From Sisyra terminalis (taxonomy: Eukaryota; Arthropoda; Insecta; Neuroptera; Sisyridae): 64,000 bases of DNA. Position 1 is the stretch's first letter. Every line of letters begins with the position of its first letter. Below are positions 24,480-35,560 of the stretch, in pieces. Both the position numbers and the translations under genes were made by a program. The notes below the pieces were generated by a model. It did not search any database. It saw only the letters and a program-made list of their open reading frames with translations, and had not been told where the DNA came from. The stretch spans positions 20,770,001 to 20,834,000 of the forward strand of contig OY292279.1 of the NCBI GenBank assembly GCA_958496175.1, in the 5' to 3' direction.

Positions 24480-24745
24480 ACAAATGGCTCCATTTTTGCA
24501 TTATTTGGAGACTTTTCTTGGCAATGGAAACTTTTCTGGTCAACCGTTTTTTAATATATAGTTCAAGATATTAAGCGGACTCTAATTCGAATGTTGATTG
24601 ATTTCTTAGATTTATTTGTGGACAGCTCCCTTTTTCAACAGTGAAGTTGACCAGAGCAGATTTTGTTTTATTTAATTTGACCCTCCACTTTGTCGTCTAG
24701 GTCTCTACCAATTTGAGATGGTGTTTAAAATTTAAGTCATGTTTT
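24480..24745 (-). pseudogene. Jockey-type LINE reverse transcriptase fragment
   Basis: The minus-strand translation gives KWRVKLNKTKSALVNFTV, then a Pro-x-Ile-x-Leu strand, then YLELYIKKRLTRKV with a stop just before YLEL. This follows the jockey RT segment downstream of the YADD box, where relatives read K-W-x-I-x-(L/I)-N-x-x-K-(S/T)-x-x-V-x-F-T, then KYLG-x-x-LD-x-x-L-T-W. The catalytic YADD box itself and the endonuclease are absent. Frame breaks and stops show it is dead. The fragment runs up to the SINE at 24225-24416. Confidence 0.75.
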
Positions 24746-25343
24746 TGTTCCATTAAACCCAACATAGTGCACATAATATCTTATTATTGATTCCTCTTTT
24801 CAAAACTATTATTGAGCTTTTATTATGGAAAAAAGGATTTTGTTGTTTGAAATGTAATATACTGTTTTGTATCTTTGTTAGATTGAGGATCTTAGTATTG
24901 ATTTCAAAAAGTGCCTCACATCAAATTAAAAGTCTCTCTGAAATTACATCCAAAAATATTGAAAGAGACAATGTCAATAAGGTTACCGAAAAAAAAGAAT
25001 GAAAATAAATTGTTTGACATCATTTGATAAAAGAGCTTTTTTCATAGCTCATTAAGTTCCTTTCGGGCATCTATTGTGAGTTCAATGGCGTCTTTTCAAT
25101 AGTTTACATCGTATATTTTTAAATTTTATTTCGTGAATAAAACTTACAATTTCACCTGTAAAGATACTAAAAGACATAAAAAAAAACTTTCATATAGGCT
25201 TGATTAAACTTATCTACAAAATTACTTAACCGATATCGACTTTTTCACAAGTAGACTTTTTGTCTTGTATTTCAACGAAATAAAATTGTCTGCATCGAAT
25301 TGTTGAAAAAATGAACGATTTATGATGACTACGGCGACAAAAT
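24746..25343. other. AT-rich sequence, nothing recognised
   Basis: The plus-strand frame at 24787-25002 (71 codons) has no recognisable motif. Nothing else seen. Confidence 0.5.
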
Positions 25344-25706
25344 TTATGTCTCAGATATTTGCTTTTCTTTCGACAAAATGAAAATAATGATTTGTTTTAT
25401 TAAGAAATAAGAAACTCGCATTACTTTCTCATGTTTATTATCTACCCAAAAGACATCGTATTTACACCAAGTACCATTTTTATGAATTTCAAATGTCACG
25501 TTAAATTTCATTTCAAATAAACTCAAAATTTTCATTACATCATACAAATTCCACATTTTAATTTTAGGTTTTATCAATTCGTTTGTATTATGAAACGCAC
25601 TTTCTGTCCTTAGATTAACATTACATTTCGTATGTGTTATATTCTTTTTATTGCTTTCGTTTTCAAATAAAACTACGCTGTTACATAACAAAAAAAAAGA
25701 AAACAT
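25344..25706 (-). CDS. Candidate secreted-protein exon, unknown family
   Basis: A 120-codon frame opens with MFSFFLLCNSVVLF, which looks like a short hydrophobic secretion signal. Two potential N-glycosylation sites then fall within the later part (NVT, NGT) and one earlier (NIT). A possible splice donor (AAAGTAATG on the minus strand, near 25433) would end the exon after about 92 residues. I do not recognise the family. Against it being real: one frame of this length is roughly what chance allows in 64 kb of this base composition, and no second exon was found. Treat it as a hypothesis. Confidence 0.25.
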   Translation of the reverse strand: MFSFFLLCNSVVLFENESNKKNITHTKCNVNLRTESAFHNTNELIKPKIKMWNLYDVMKILSLFEMKFNVTFEIHKNGTWCKYDVFWVDNKHEKVMRVSYFLIKQIIIFILSKEKQISET

Positions 25707-26469
25707 TAATATTAAATTTCACTAAATGGGATTTAAAAGAAAATATTAAATCGCTAGAATAAACATTTTATATGGCACTTTAGATAAAATTATCAATTAC
25801 TTGCGGTTTGTTGTATTTATTAGATTTAATATAAATACGTTTGTAAAGGTTTCAAAGAATATTTTGTATTAAATGTTTTCTAAAAGTTATAGCTTTCAAA
25901 AAGTGTCAAACACATATATCTTTAAAGATGTAATGATGTGTAATCCAAGCTTTGAAAGCAATAGTAGCTTTGAAATAGTGTTTATTTTGAATCGTATCAG
26001 AAACGTTGAAACATTAAACTAGCGATTTTAAAATTGGGACATGTCTCAGTCTTGAAAGTTGGCAAATAAAGTAAAATTCTTTGAAAAGATATTTCGTTGT
26101 AATATCATATTTTGATTTTAAAGGAGGAATTAGGATAATTAATAATTAATAGAAAACATGATAAGAAGTTCTGATTCATAAGTATCCTGTTATTTTGTTC
26201 GCCAATTCAAGATAGTAGATCGATGATATAAACTTAAGTCCGTTGTAACCATGCCAACAAAATTAATTTTGATTTTTTTTTTTTGGATTATCGTTGGTTT
26301 ATAAAATTATAGCAAAAATCATTTTATTTTATTTTCATTAGTCTTTGATACTTCTTTAAAGACATCAATGAAAGTAAAGTTGCGAGTAGCAGTTATTAGT
26401 TTTTAATTAAAATTTAAACCAATTGAACATCTAATCACCACCGGACAAAATCGCAGTAGAATGATGATG
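25707..26469. other. AT-rich sequence, nothing recognised
   Basis: No coding frame or repeat structure recognised. Confidence 0.5.
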
Positions 26470-27130
26470 GAAGAATTATTCCAGGACATTACTACAGAAA
26501 ACTTGACCTTCTTCTTATTCTTAGGAGGCCTCTTCTAGGAGTTCCTCTGCGCTACGTCCTGTAAAAGCTATTGCACCTTAACTTAATTTCTAGCTCCAAT
26601 TGGTCAGGTCAGCTTCTAGGATAAAGCTTAGTTGGCAGTCATAAGGATCTTTGGGTATGTTTCCCAGTTCATGTTCGGGTGACCCAAAAGAGTTGATACC
26701 ACTTTAGGTCATGGCTGGGCAGTCAAATTGTACATGGGAGGCAGTCTCTTCTCCATCGCCATATTTCCTGCAAGCACTTGAATCTGCATTTTTACCTTTA
26801 GTTTGGAGATACTTTCTCAAATTGCAATGTCCTGTCAAAAACTTATCAGGATTTTGATGTTCTTACTTCTAAGATTTAGAAGTTTTTTGCTATGTTTTTT
26901 CAGCCGTTTTCTTATCATAACCTTCGAGAATTTGCCTTCTGAGTGATAATTCCAGACTTTTATTGACTTATTTTGCGTCCATTCAGCTATTTGATTCAGT
27001 GTTGTGTATACCAGTAGTCCTATAGCCAGTTATGGACCCTTAAATGAAATTCTTGAACCTACTTTTGCAAGTTCGTCTGTCTTCTTCTTACCTGTGATAC
27101 CTGAAACTTGATTTTACAAGGAACCAAGTC
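26470..27130 (-). pseudogene. LINE ORF2 end: RNase H and C-terminal Cys/His region
   Basis: On the minus strand, SGITGKKKTDELAKVGS (27060-27115) matches the end of a retroelement RNase H domain, where relatives read GI-x-GNE-x-ADELA. About 230 bp on comes GHCNLRKYLQTKGKNADSSA, then CRKYGDGEETASHVQFDCPA (26720-26830). This is the usual C-terminal C-x2-C-x-E-(x)n-H-(x)4-C type module (first Cys pair partly lost: CRKYGDG where relatives have CRxCG). The order is that of R1/LOA/I-type ORF2 proteins. Upstream RNase H acidic residues are in disrupted frames. A GC-richer 3' UTR-like stretch continues to about 26470. The element is truncated and dead. Confidence 0.8.
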
Positions 27131-28404
27131 AGTGTGGTAACTGGTCTAATAACTAATAATCGAAATACTCCTAGCATTCCTATTGTAGAGGTTTACCCAG
27201 TTATTCGGTCTGAATAAGGTGATAAAGGAACACAGAAAATCCAGAGTTCATAAGCCCTGAAGCTATAGTGTTGAAGCACAACTAGCTTTATTCTGAAAAT
27301 CCTAATTAAATATTAAAAAAAACGTATCATCCCGCAAACATCGTGGACCAAAATTGCAGATATCGGCTCGTTTATTTTTTAGTTAATTATGATCCGTTGA
27401 AAACTATAACTTGATACATAAAATAACGTATTTAATTTTCAAAAAAGACTGAATTAGTATTACAGTATGTAAACCGACGCAAAATAAACAACGTTATATC
27501 GTTCACAACAAAAATACAAAACTATTAAATCATATCAAGCCTTGTCATACATGAGTAAGCACATTTCACAACACTAAAATTGAAGTTATTATGCATATGT
27601 TATACAATTAACAATGCCTTGACTCTATATGATATAGTAGAACAAAGTAAATGATAGTTTAGGATTTGTTATCTATCATCACAATGAAACTGAGAAGGGA
27701 GTACATAAATTTATACTACAGGTAGGTAATGGGGTTGGGGGTAATTGGATTATTTTCAGTAAGCCAGTGACATAAGGAAATATTGATCAATCAGAATAAA
27801 TATGCATAAATTCCAGTTGTAAGTTTATTATTTTGCAATCTACCAAAATTGTGAGTAATATAATTTTGATATCATTGTTAGCCATACATGACCATTAAAA
27901 CTAACTGTTTTAAAAGCTTCATAAAATGTAATTTAACCCTAAATTTTGATCCCTTTGAAAATTTGGTGTTTTAAATTATTGAAAATGCAATTTAGTGGAG
28001 TGTCTAGGGATTTTTATCTCGAAATTTTGCAACAGTGATTTTTTACCACTTAATCAGAAAAATACAAAATTTGATATTTGAACATAAAAATCGTTTAATT
28101 TTACTTACGCAAATAGTGACATAAAGCATAACATTTCCCAGAATTACCTGAATATATTCAAGACCTTAGGGGTGCGAAATAGGAACTAAAACGTGAGGGA
28201 GAGAACAGTAGTGGAAGCTTAATTATAAACAACGAATTCAATTTTTTCTAACCAATTTAGTTGTCAATGATACAATTCTACACATTTAAATTTTATACAA
28301 TTTATAAAATATTTGTGGTTTAATTTATGTAGTATAACTTAATATAATAATTTATAAAAAATAAATCATAAACATAACTTTGAACAGAAGTTCAAACAAA
28401 AATA
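27131..28404. other. AT-rich sequence, nothing recognised
   Basis: The first 150 bp may still be decayed LINE (RNase H upstream part). The rest shows no recognised feature. Confidence 0.45.
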
Positions 28405-28500
28405 TTTGTGACGTATTGCCCAGATACGTAATTCGATTGCCAAGCAATCTTCTTCAGTAACCATCAAGTAGTTTGGATCGCTCTGTGACTGCTTTGTGAC
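28405..28500. repeat. Possible single arm of a fold-back element
   Basis: The wording GTGACGTATTGCCCAGATAC, then GCAATCTTCTTCAGTAACC, resembles the ACGTTTCG...CTTCATCAGG segment found in both arms of the elements at 5317 and 20745, but only one arm is present here. It lies 250 bp upstream of the FEN/PIN-like pseudogene. Confidence 0.3.
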
Positions 28501-28744
28501 AATTCACGAAATAATCACGGATTGATATCAATTTAAAGGTCAAATCTTATTTGAATGTACATTAAAAGTTTATTTACAAAAGAAAATTGAGCAATAGTAT
28601 CAACTTGTTCTGTATGTTACTATTAGAAGTTGTATTGTAGACGGTTTTTTACTATTGAGATTCTACGTAATTTTGCTAGTTTTTCCTTTTGGTAAGTAAT
28701 TCGAGGAACATCTTGCACTTAAGTTTTAAAAAATCAATTAAATA

Positions 28745-29930
28745 ATGGATAGATTGAATGAAGTACATAATAAAATGAACTTTCTTGGAATTAAAGAAAA
28801 TAGATTTTTTTACATCAAAATATTCAAATAATTTTTCTTCTGACATTGCAAATGATCAAAGAAATCTAGAAAGTAATAGGTGTCGAAGTAGGTTCTTTTA
28901 AACGTGATGTCACTGAAAGGCAATTTAAAATTTATCAGAGATGTTATTTATAGGTACAACATAAATAAAAACAGAACATTTTTGTGATATATATCTTTCA
29001 ATAAAAGTCATCAACATAGTGATTCGACTGATGTTAGAATAGAAAAGGATAAGGCCGATGTAAAAATATAAGTGGATTTCTTCAATCATCACAACCTTTT
29101 CCTGATGTAGATGCCATAATGTTTATGGCTACCGAAATAACTAGAGATGAAGAATAGAAATGTTACGCTATTTTGGACAGGGTCTGAAGATAAAGAAAGA
29201 AACAGAGTGACAACGTTCACGCGAATTGAAATTACCAAAGAAAAATAAATGATAGGATTATGGGCGAAAATATCAAAATTAAAATATTTGACGAAGTGAT
29301 TCCAATTGACCCATAGTCGCTGTTTCAACGTTGGACCTAAGTATTAAAAAAAAAACGATGAAGAGGATACAAATTATCTGAATAATGAACTGGTACTTTA
29401 TATGCTTACTCTTTTTGAACATGACAAATTATGAAAGACAAAGAAATGAGCTTTTTAGTGGCTATTCCCGGAAAGTTTACTTAATTTAAAAGGTGTAAAA
29501 AGTGTTCACGTCGTTAATGGTGAAAGCATGTTATCGTGTCATTGCAAATGACAATTAAATTAAAACTTTAAAATAATATGTGAACATTTTGTAACATATA
29601 CAAAGAAAAAAATATAGCCATGACACGTACGTGGTATTGGATGGATATAAAAATATGGTTTTAAGTCTGCCGAAAGGAATCGTCGTACATTAAAAAAAAT
29701 TGGGCAAGTAAAGAATTCGACCAAAATATGCCATTGATAATTGCATATGATACATTTTTAAGGAATAATAAAATTAAATGGCGTTATTGATGTAAGTTTG
29801 AAAGATTAAATTAGGTGATAGCAGTATCTTTCCAATAATATATTTCTTAAGCCAACTCGAAACAAAGTTGAACCAAAGATATATTTTTCGAAAAACCAAC
29901 AGGTTTTCTTACAAATTTACATATGGCTAG
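28745..29930 (+). pseudogene. Broken gene of an uncharacterised repeat-borne insect family, FEN/PIN-nuclease-like
   Basis: The plus strand, read across several frames, gives a consistent series of protein blocks. They are VDFFNHHNLFPDVDAIMFMA then EITRDEE (29070-29150), KIKIFDEVIPIDP (29270-29315), LYMLTLFEHDKL (about 29400), VHVVNGESMLSCHC (about 29510-29545), TYVVLDGYK (29628-29655), KSAERNRRTLKKIGQ (29660-29710), NMPLIIAYDTFLRNNK (29726-29775) and KPTRNKVEPKIYFSKNQQ (29855-29910). From memory this block order belongs to a family of long, unnamed proteins found many times in insect genomes. The VVxDGY plus K-S-x-E-x-x-RR pairing resembles the N-terminal FEN1/XPG nuclease pattern (VFDG, then K-x-x-E-x-x-xR). 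The stretch where the next acidic cluster would fall seems deleted. Many stops and frameshifts; not expressed as a full protein. The minus frame 29089-29328 is a shadow. Confidence 0.6.
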
Positions 29931-29994
29931 GAAATGTTGTATATAGTAAAAATTAAGGGTTTAAGTGTTCCAAAAATATGTTCTACCTTTTGAT

Positions 29995-30166
29995 CAGTGT
30001 TCTTAACCTATGGTGAAATTTTTGATTGTAAATTTCGCAGAAAAAGTATTTTTCTAAATTTAAAAAAAATTAAACACATTTTTCATTAGGGTCCGGAAGC
30101 CTATTTTCAGATGAAATTAGGTGCGGCTCACTTAAGAAGTTAAGAAATTTTGGTTAAGAAAACTTA
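29995..30166. mobile_element. Small hAT-like MITE
   Basis: The left end CAGTGTTCTTAACCTATGG is a standard hAT-type terminus. The right end, read inward, is AAGTTTTCTTAACCAAAAT, matching at TTCTTAACC. The interior has GGGTCCGGAAGCC. The outermost right bases have drifted and no 8-bp duplication is seen. Confidence 0.5.
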
Positions 30167-31436
30167 TAAGAATCTATTAAAAAATAATCAATTATCAGCT
30201 GCGTATAATCTATTACATATGTTATTTTGTAATTGTAAAAAAGGATTTTGCTTTATTTTTATAGCAATATTAACTTTTCCAAAACATTTCGATAGTTTAA
30301 GCTAAAATAAAAGCAATAAAATTGTTATAGTGTTGGAGGTTAATTGACATATCTTAACAAACAATTTTCAATAATTGCTTTACTTACAAACAATACGACT
30401 AGCTACTTTTTAAAAAAAAACAATTTTCATTTGATGAACTCTAAAATAAAATTATGAAAATTCTATTTCATTAGTTCTTTTGACTATTTTTTATTACTTA
30501 AGAAATGAACTCTTGAACTGTGTATTATGACTTTATATAAGTTTCCCACTATATATTTTCTTAAGAAATAGAAATTAATAGGATGTTTGTGATTGTAAAA
30601 TAACAGAGAACATTTCAGAAAATATTTGTTTCTAGCAATAAGATATCAAAACTTCCAAAGTAAACACTTATACCACATGGAAAAGTCAATATTTATATCC
30701 AATTACACCGCATTATATGTTTTTTTAATTGTGATAATTTAAGTACTCAACTTTTATACAAATGTATGAGAATAGTGTTAGTTAATAAAAGATAAGATTT
30801 TACTTTAAGCTGAATTAAATAATTTATCGTATAGTTACATTTTTTCATATTCTTCATCTTTATCATTTTTTGGCAATACAGGTAGCTCTTATTTTCATCT
30901 TCCTCGTCAATTTCATTCGAATTGATTCAACTATAAGGCTAACAAAATTTTAGGAATCAAATTCATTTTTTCATGATTTTTTTTTAAATTTTTTCATTAT
31001 TTAGATATGATAAAGTGTTAAGGTGTGTTTGTCCACAACATGAACCACAAACCGAGTAACATGGCAATTCTACTTTTCTGTATCTGTAATTCAAACCATA
31101 ACTTTTCTTGCCATTATGAAATACATTCCTGCTGCGTTGAGCGGTTCATCTGATGCTGGTGGTAATAATGTTGTCGTCGGTTTCAGGGTTTCATTTTACA
31201 AAACCTACCCCCATCTCTTCAATTGTTCCAAAACATTTTCCAACGAAGTTTGAATCTGATAATAAGCCACCATTACAATGCTGCTAAGTTGTTGCATTAG
31301 TCGGGAATACAAATGATAACTGCAACAGTTCTTTGAGTATATGCAAAAGACCAAATGCATTTTTTTTAAATTGATAATAAACATTATTAATATGAAGAAT
31401 AACCAGTTTTAAACTATAAAAAACTCTTTGATCGAA
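30167..31436. other. AT-rich sequence, nothing recognised
   Basis: About 1.3 kb without coding frames or recognisable repeats. Confidence 0.5.
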
Positions 31437-32577
31437 AGAAAAGTTCTAATTTCAATTTATAAATAAGAGTCAAAAAACGATGAATGCGCCTATGGGTCTA
31501 CTGTAACGTCACAGTACGCGTATTGAAACCGAAATATAAACAGGTCATTGAGCGGTTACCAAAGATACGGTAATAATTTTCACAATTTTGATATTTTTCA
31601 CAATTTTTTTTGTCATGGAAAACACTTTTATGCCCTAAAAATTAATATTAATTTTTTTCTTAGAAATAGAAATCGTGCAGGATATAAATGGTTAAAGTCA
31701 GCGTTTTTTAACATTTTTTGATCCGAGGACCAGTAAAATTTGTAAAAAGTATTTGCAAACCAGAGATATTTTTAACAACAAAATTTTGGTATTAAACTAG
31801 GTATTAAAGAACTAATCCAAAAGTTAAAAGAAACAATCTTATTATCATTTACTTACGATGATACTTATATGTAATAACTAACATAATAATTAAATATATA
31901 AATCTTTAACAAAAATCACCAAAAAGTACAAATTTAAAATTAAGGGACATAGAAACACCACAAAAAAATATCACTCCTACGATTACTAAAAAATTAAATC
32001 TTAAGCATTTGCAAGAAATATAATTTGCTGTTTATTTGTAGTTATAAATTAATTAATAAAAAAACCATGACAAAAATTACAACAAAAATTGTCGGATATT
32101 TTAAAAAAAATCATAAAATCATTGCTTATGAACAGAATAAAATAATCCAAAATTTGATACTACTGAAATAGTTAAATATCAATAATTTTTGTTAACTTAG
32201 CATATAAAATTATCCATGGACAAGTAAAATTTTTCTGCAGACCACTGGTGGTCCCCCGGACCAACAGTTGAGAATAGCTGGTTTAAATCATTAACATAAT
32301 TTTTAAACAATTTAAACAACTTTTCCCATGTTTTTAAAGTACATTTGTCATAGGAAAATATCTATAAGATTTAAATTTTTTATTGTGACATTATTTTACT
32401 ATTGGACTAATAGGAGACTGTTTTAGGTACTTTAGTTTTAACGATTTTTGTTGCATTTTAAATAATTATTACTTAAATTTTATCCAGAAAGAATAAATAG
32501 CTACAATATGTTTTGATATAAATTAAGAACATTTTTGAAAAATTAAAATTTTATTTCGATTATCTGCGTTAGATCTA
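31437..32577 (+). repeat. Unnamed dispersed repeat, copy 1, split by a hAT MITE
   Basis: The parts 31437-31698 and 32281-32577 match 51567-52320 in order and direction once the insert is removed. Shared blocks include CGTCACAGTACG, TATTGAAACCGA, CCCTAAAAATTA, GGTTTAAATCATTA, GTACATTTGT and AAGAACATTTTT. There is no coding frame and no clear terminal repeat. Class unknown. This copy lacks the SINE that copy 2 carries. Confidence 0.8.
31691..32288. mobile_element. hAT MITE (31699-32280) with 8-bp target duplication
   Basis: The left end CAGCGTTTTTTAACATTTTT and the right end, read inward, CAGCTATTCTCAACTGTTGG are hAT-like. Subterminal GATCCGAGGACCAGTAAAAT and its counterpart GGTCCGGGGGACCAC match the familiar gGTCCgcGgACC wording of hAT MITEs. 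The flanking octamers are GTTAAAGT (31691-31698) and GTTTAAAT (32281-32288), 6 of 8 identical. The paralogous repeat at 52012-52019 has a single GTTTAAAT, the pre-insertion site. The 582-bp element has no transposase of its own. Confidence 0.9.
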
Positions 32578-35149
32578 TTGTGTAAATATGTATGTAATAT
32601 AGCGGACATAGACGTTAATGTATTAACTAAATCTTTAATATAATATTGGTATTACATTTACAACCTATTTCTTTGAACTGCAGTTTACATATTTTAAACC
32701 GGCATAGTCTTCAAATTTTAACGTAGAGTTTTGTGATTCACGAGGAACGATGAAAAATATTTTAAGACTTTTGTTAAACTATTCAATATCGACACAACAT
32801 ATTTCATATTTACTTACAGTCTCCAAACATTGAAAAACGTAATAAAATTTTATATGTCCTATAAATACATATAATTGATAAATACTCTTTCTTAAAGCTA
32901 ATGTATTTTTAAATGCTATGACCAATAATTTTTGGAAGAGAAACTTACGATTTCTTATTTCTAATTTATTTTTTCGAATGTTTAATTGTATTACGATATA
33001 TAACTTAGTAACAAATAATACTTGGTAAGTTATAATAAAATCGATGAAATGTGTTTAGACTTTTAAATTCACAAAGCCAAAAAAATCTAATACAAATACA
33101 GTTTTTTTATTATCCAATAGGAGAACATGAAAATTAGATTACCTAGTTGTTGTGAAAATCCGGACTAAGCACAAATTACAAAACTAACCGACCATAACTT
33201 GATTCTAATGGATCAATACATCATAATGAGTTCCACTTTACATAAAGCTGAGCAATTGGGTGTATCATTATCACTTAAACATTTAGAATAATTTTGAAAT
33301 GACATTTATTTGAAATGTTCAATCAAGTACTACGAACAATTCAAACATAAGCATTTGTATTGGTGCTTCCAAATAATCGAAGGATAATATAATGAAACCA
33401 TTTCGCTTTGTCCCATAAAACTGAGAATTATCGAAACGACATTGCTTCTTTTCAAAGTCCTCATTGTCTATGCAACAACATAATCGTTGTCGAAATGACA
33501 AAAAGGATAATACAGAGCTTTTACCCAATCTCTCCAAAATCTTATGAGGCTGACGTAAGAACATATAGGTACTATACATATATAATGTACAAGAAAAACG
33601 CATAACCATTGTTTGCGGTATTGAATGTAAAGATTCAGCTAAATGAAAAATTTTATCTACGTAAATGCATTTCCTTTGTCTTTTAAAATTATATATCGGA
33701 AGAAGAAAAATAGTAAAGCTTTATTGAGAATACGAAACGAGAAAAGCTGCCTTTTGAAAATTTAAGCCAGCAAACGAACAAATACTTAGATGATTGATAA
33801 GTTTCAATAAAGAGAAAGAAAATCAAGACTTTTTACTTTGTATTGGAAAATTCATAAAAATAAATTTTTGCAATAGAAATTTGAAATTGAACTTAAACAT
33901 GAAACAGAGAAATCGAAAATGCAAATTTCTATAACTCTTTTTATTATCATGAAATGGAATACAATAAATTTAATAATGGATAATAACATAGTTATTTTTA
34001 AAGTAAATAGTTATGTAGATATACGCAAGATATGTTAGTTATGTCATACCCATATCAAATTGCGTCAAATTACTTGCGCCTTGATTTAATTGAAGAAGAG
34101 GTGCTGACCGATTGTCTGATGAAATTTTTCAAAATTTTGTCACAATTTCACTAAATTTTCATGCTTATTAAAGAAATTAAAAATTTGAAATTAATAGAAA
34201 TACTAGTTTTTAATCATCTTAATATACATATATATACAAACCTAAATTTATGAATGCAGGCCTTTCATTGTTATTACCAATACGTCAAGTGCAATTTTAA
34301 AGTGAAAAAATAAGTCTTTCAATATGTTTATAATTTAAATATGTCGTTTGTTTTTTAATTTATATGAAGTCCACAAGGCGTTTACAAGATTTTGATTGTT
34401 AAACTAAGACTTAACCGAATACGTTTTTCGTACGAGTATAAAATTTTCAATATACAAATCTTTAAAAGAATACTACCATCGTAAACGTGACGCAAACGAA
34501 GTTACGAGTATTAACTAGTATTGAATTCTCGAACCTTATTTTCTTCAAAATAAAAAAAAAACGTATTTTTTAGACGATTGTGAACTAAAACCATGATATT
34601 TTTACCATTTTTTCATTTTTTTTTAATAATGAAAAAAGATTTTGAACAAAGACATTCTTAGGTTTAAGGTTAAAAAATGGCGTATTTATATAAATAAAAT
34701 ATTTATCAAACATACTTTTTTATTTATAAATAAGCTATGCACTTAATTTCAAAATGGTTGGCTAAAAGCTTCTTATGCCTAAAAGTATACAACTTTGAGT
34801 CGTTCGAGAAAAACTTAATCCAAAGAACTTACCGGTTAATTCACAGACTCCAGCACTATATTGCGGTCTTTTTTTAGTTTTATATGTTTTGTTTTTAGCA
34901 TGCAACTTATTTTTTGAGCTTTTATACTGTCCAAAATACTAATCCATCGCTGAGTTCTACACGTCACGCGTTTGAACTCTGAACCGAAGAACACTAATTT
35001 AATTACTTAAAACTTTTAAACAAAGTGCAAAATTGCCTTTAAATTTTAAAATTATATTTTTGAATAGTGTGACAATCGAATTATGAGAAATAAAATTTAA
35101 GTTTCTGAAATCGTTTCACCTTTTTACCCCTTTAAAGGAAAAAGTGGTA
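32578..35149. other. AT-rich sequence, nothing recognised
   Basis: About 2.6 kb. Overlapping frames on opposite strands at 33319-33609 share the same DNA and neither shows a known motif. No repeat element identified. Confidence 0.5.
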
Positions 35150-35560
35150 CTACACATACGTGTCAAAATGCCGAAGGGTTGCCAAAAATTCCTAATCAAT
35201 TTTGGTCGAGCAACCAAGTACCCAAAAGTTCCTTAGAATTATCAACAGATAAAATTTGATTCAGTAACACAATAATGCAAGAATTCTGCACAACAAAAAC
35301 ACTGGAAATATTGATAAATTGGATATTGCTGCCTTACCTACCATTTTAATTAAAAATTTTTTAATATATTTTACTCACTTCAACATTTTCTAAGTGGTAA
35401 AAAAAAAATTACCTAAATGTTGTTCAAAAATAAATTTTTAGATAACTTTCTTAATAATCAATTAATTTTTATAATTTAACACAAAAAAATGCTCCTAGAT
35501 ATCAAAAAGTTAGTGATTTTGATGAGGATTACATCAAATTTATTTCCAAGTTTTGAGTTT
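35150..35560 (+). repeat. Third, diverged copy of the 13895-15475 repeat
   Basis: Blocks ATTCCTAATCAATTTTGGT, GCAACCAAGTACCCAA, CAGTAACACAATAATGCAAG and CTCCTAGATATCAAAAAGTT correspond in order to those at 13925-14260. Only the left half of the unit is recognisable. Confidence 0.65.

Noticed and set aside
33319..33609. 96-codon minus frame overlapping a plus frame
   Set aside because: No family signature on either strand and no splice context.
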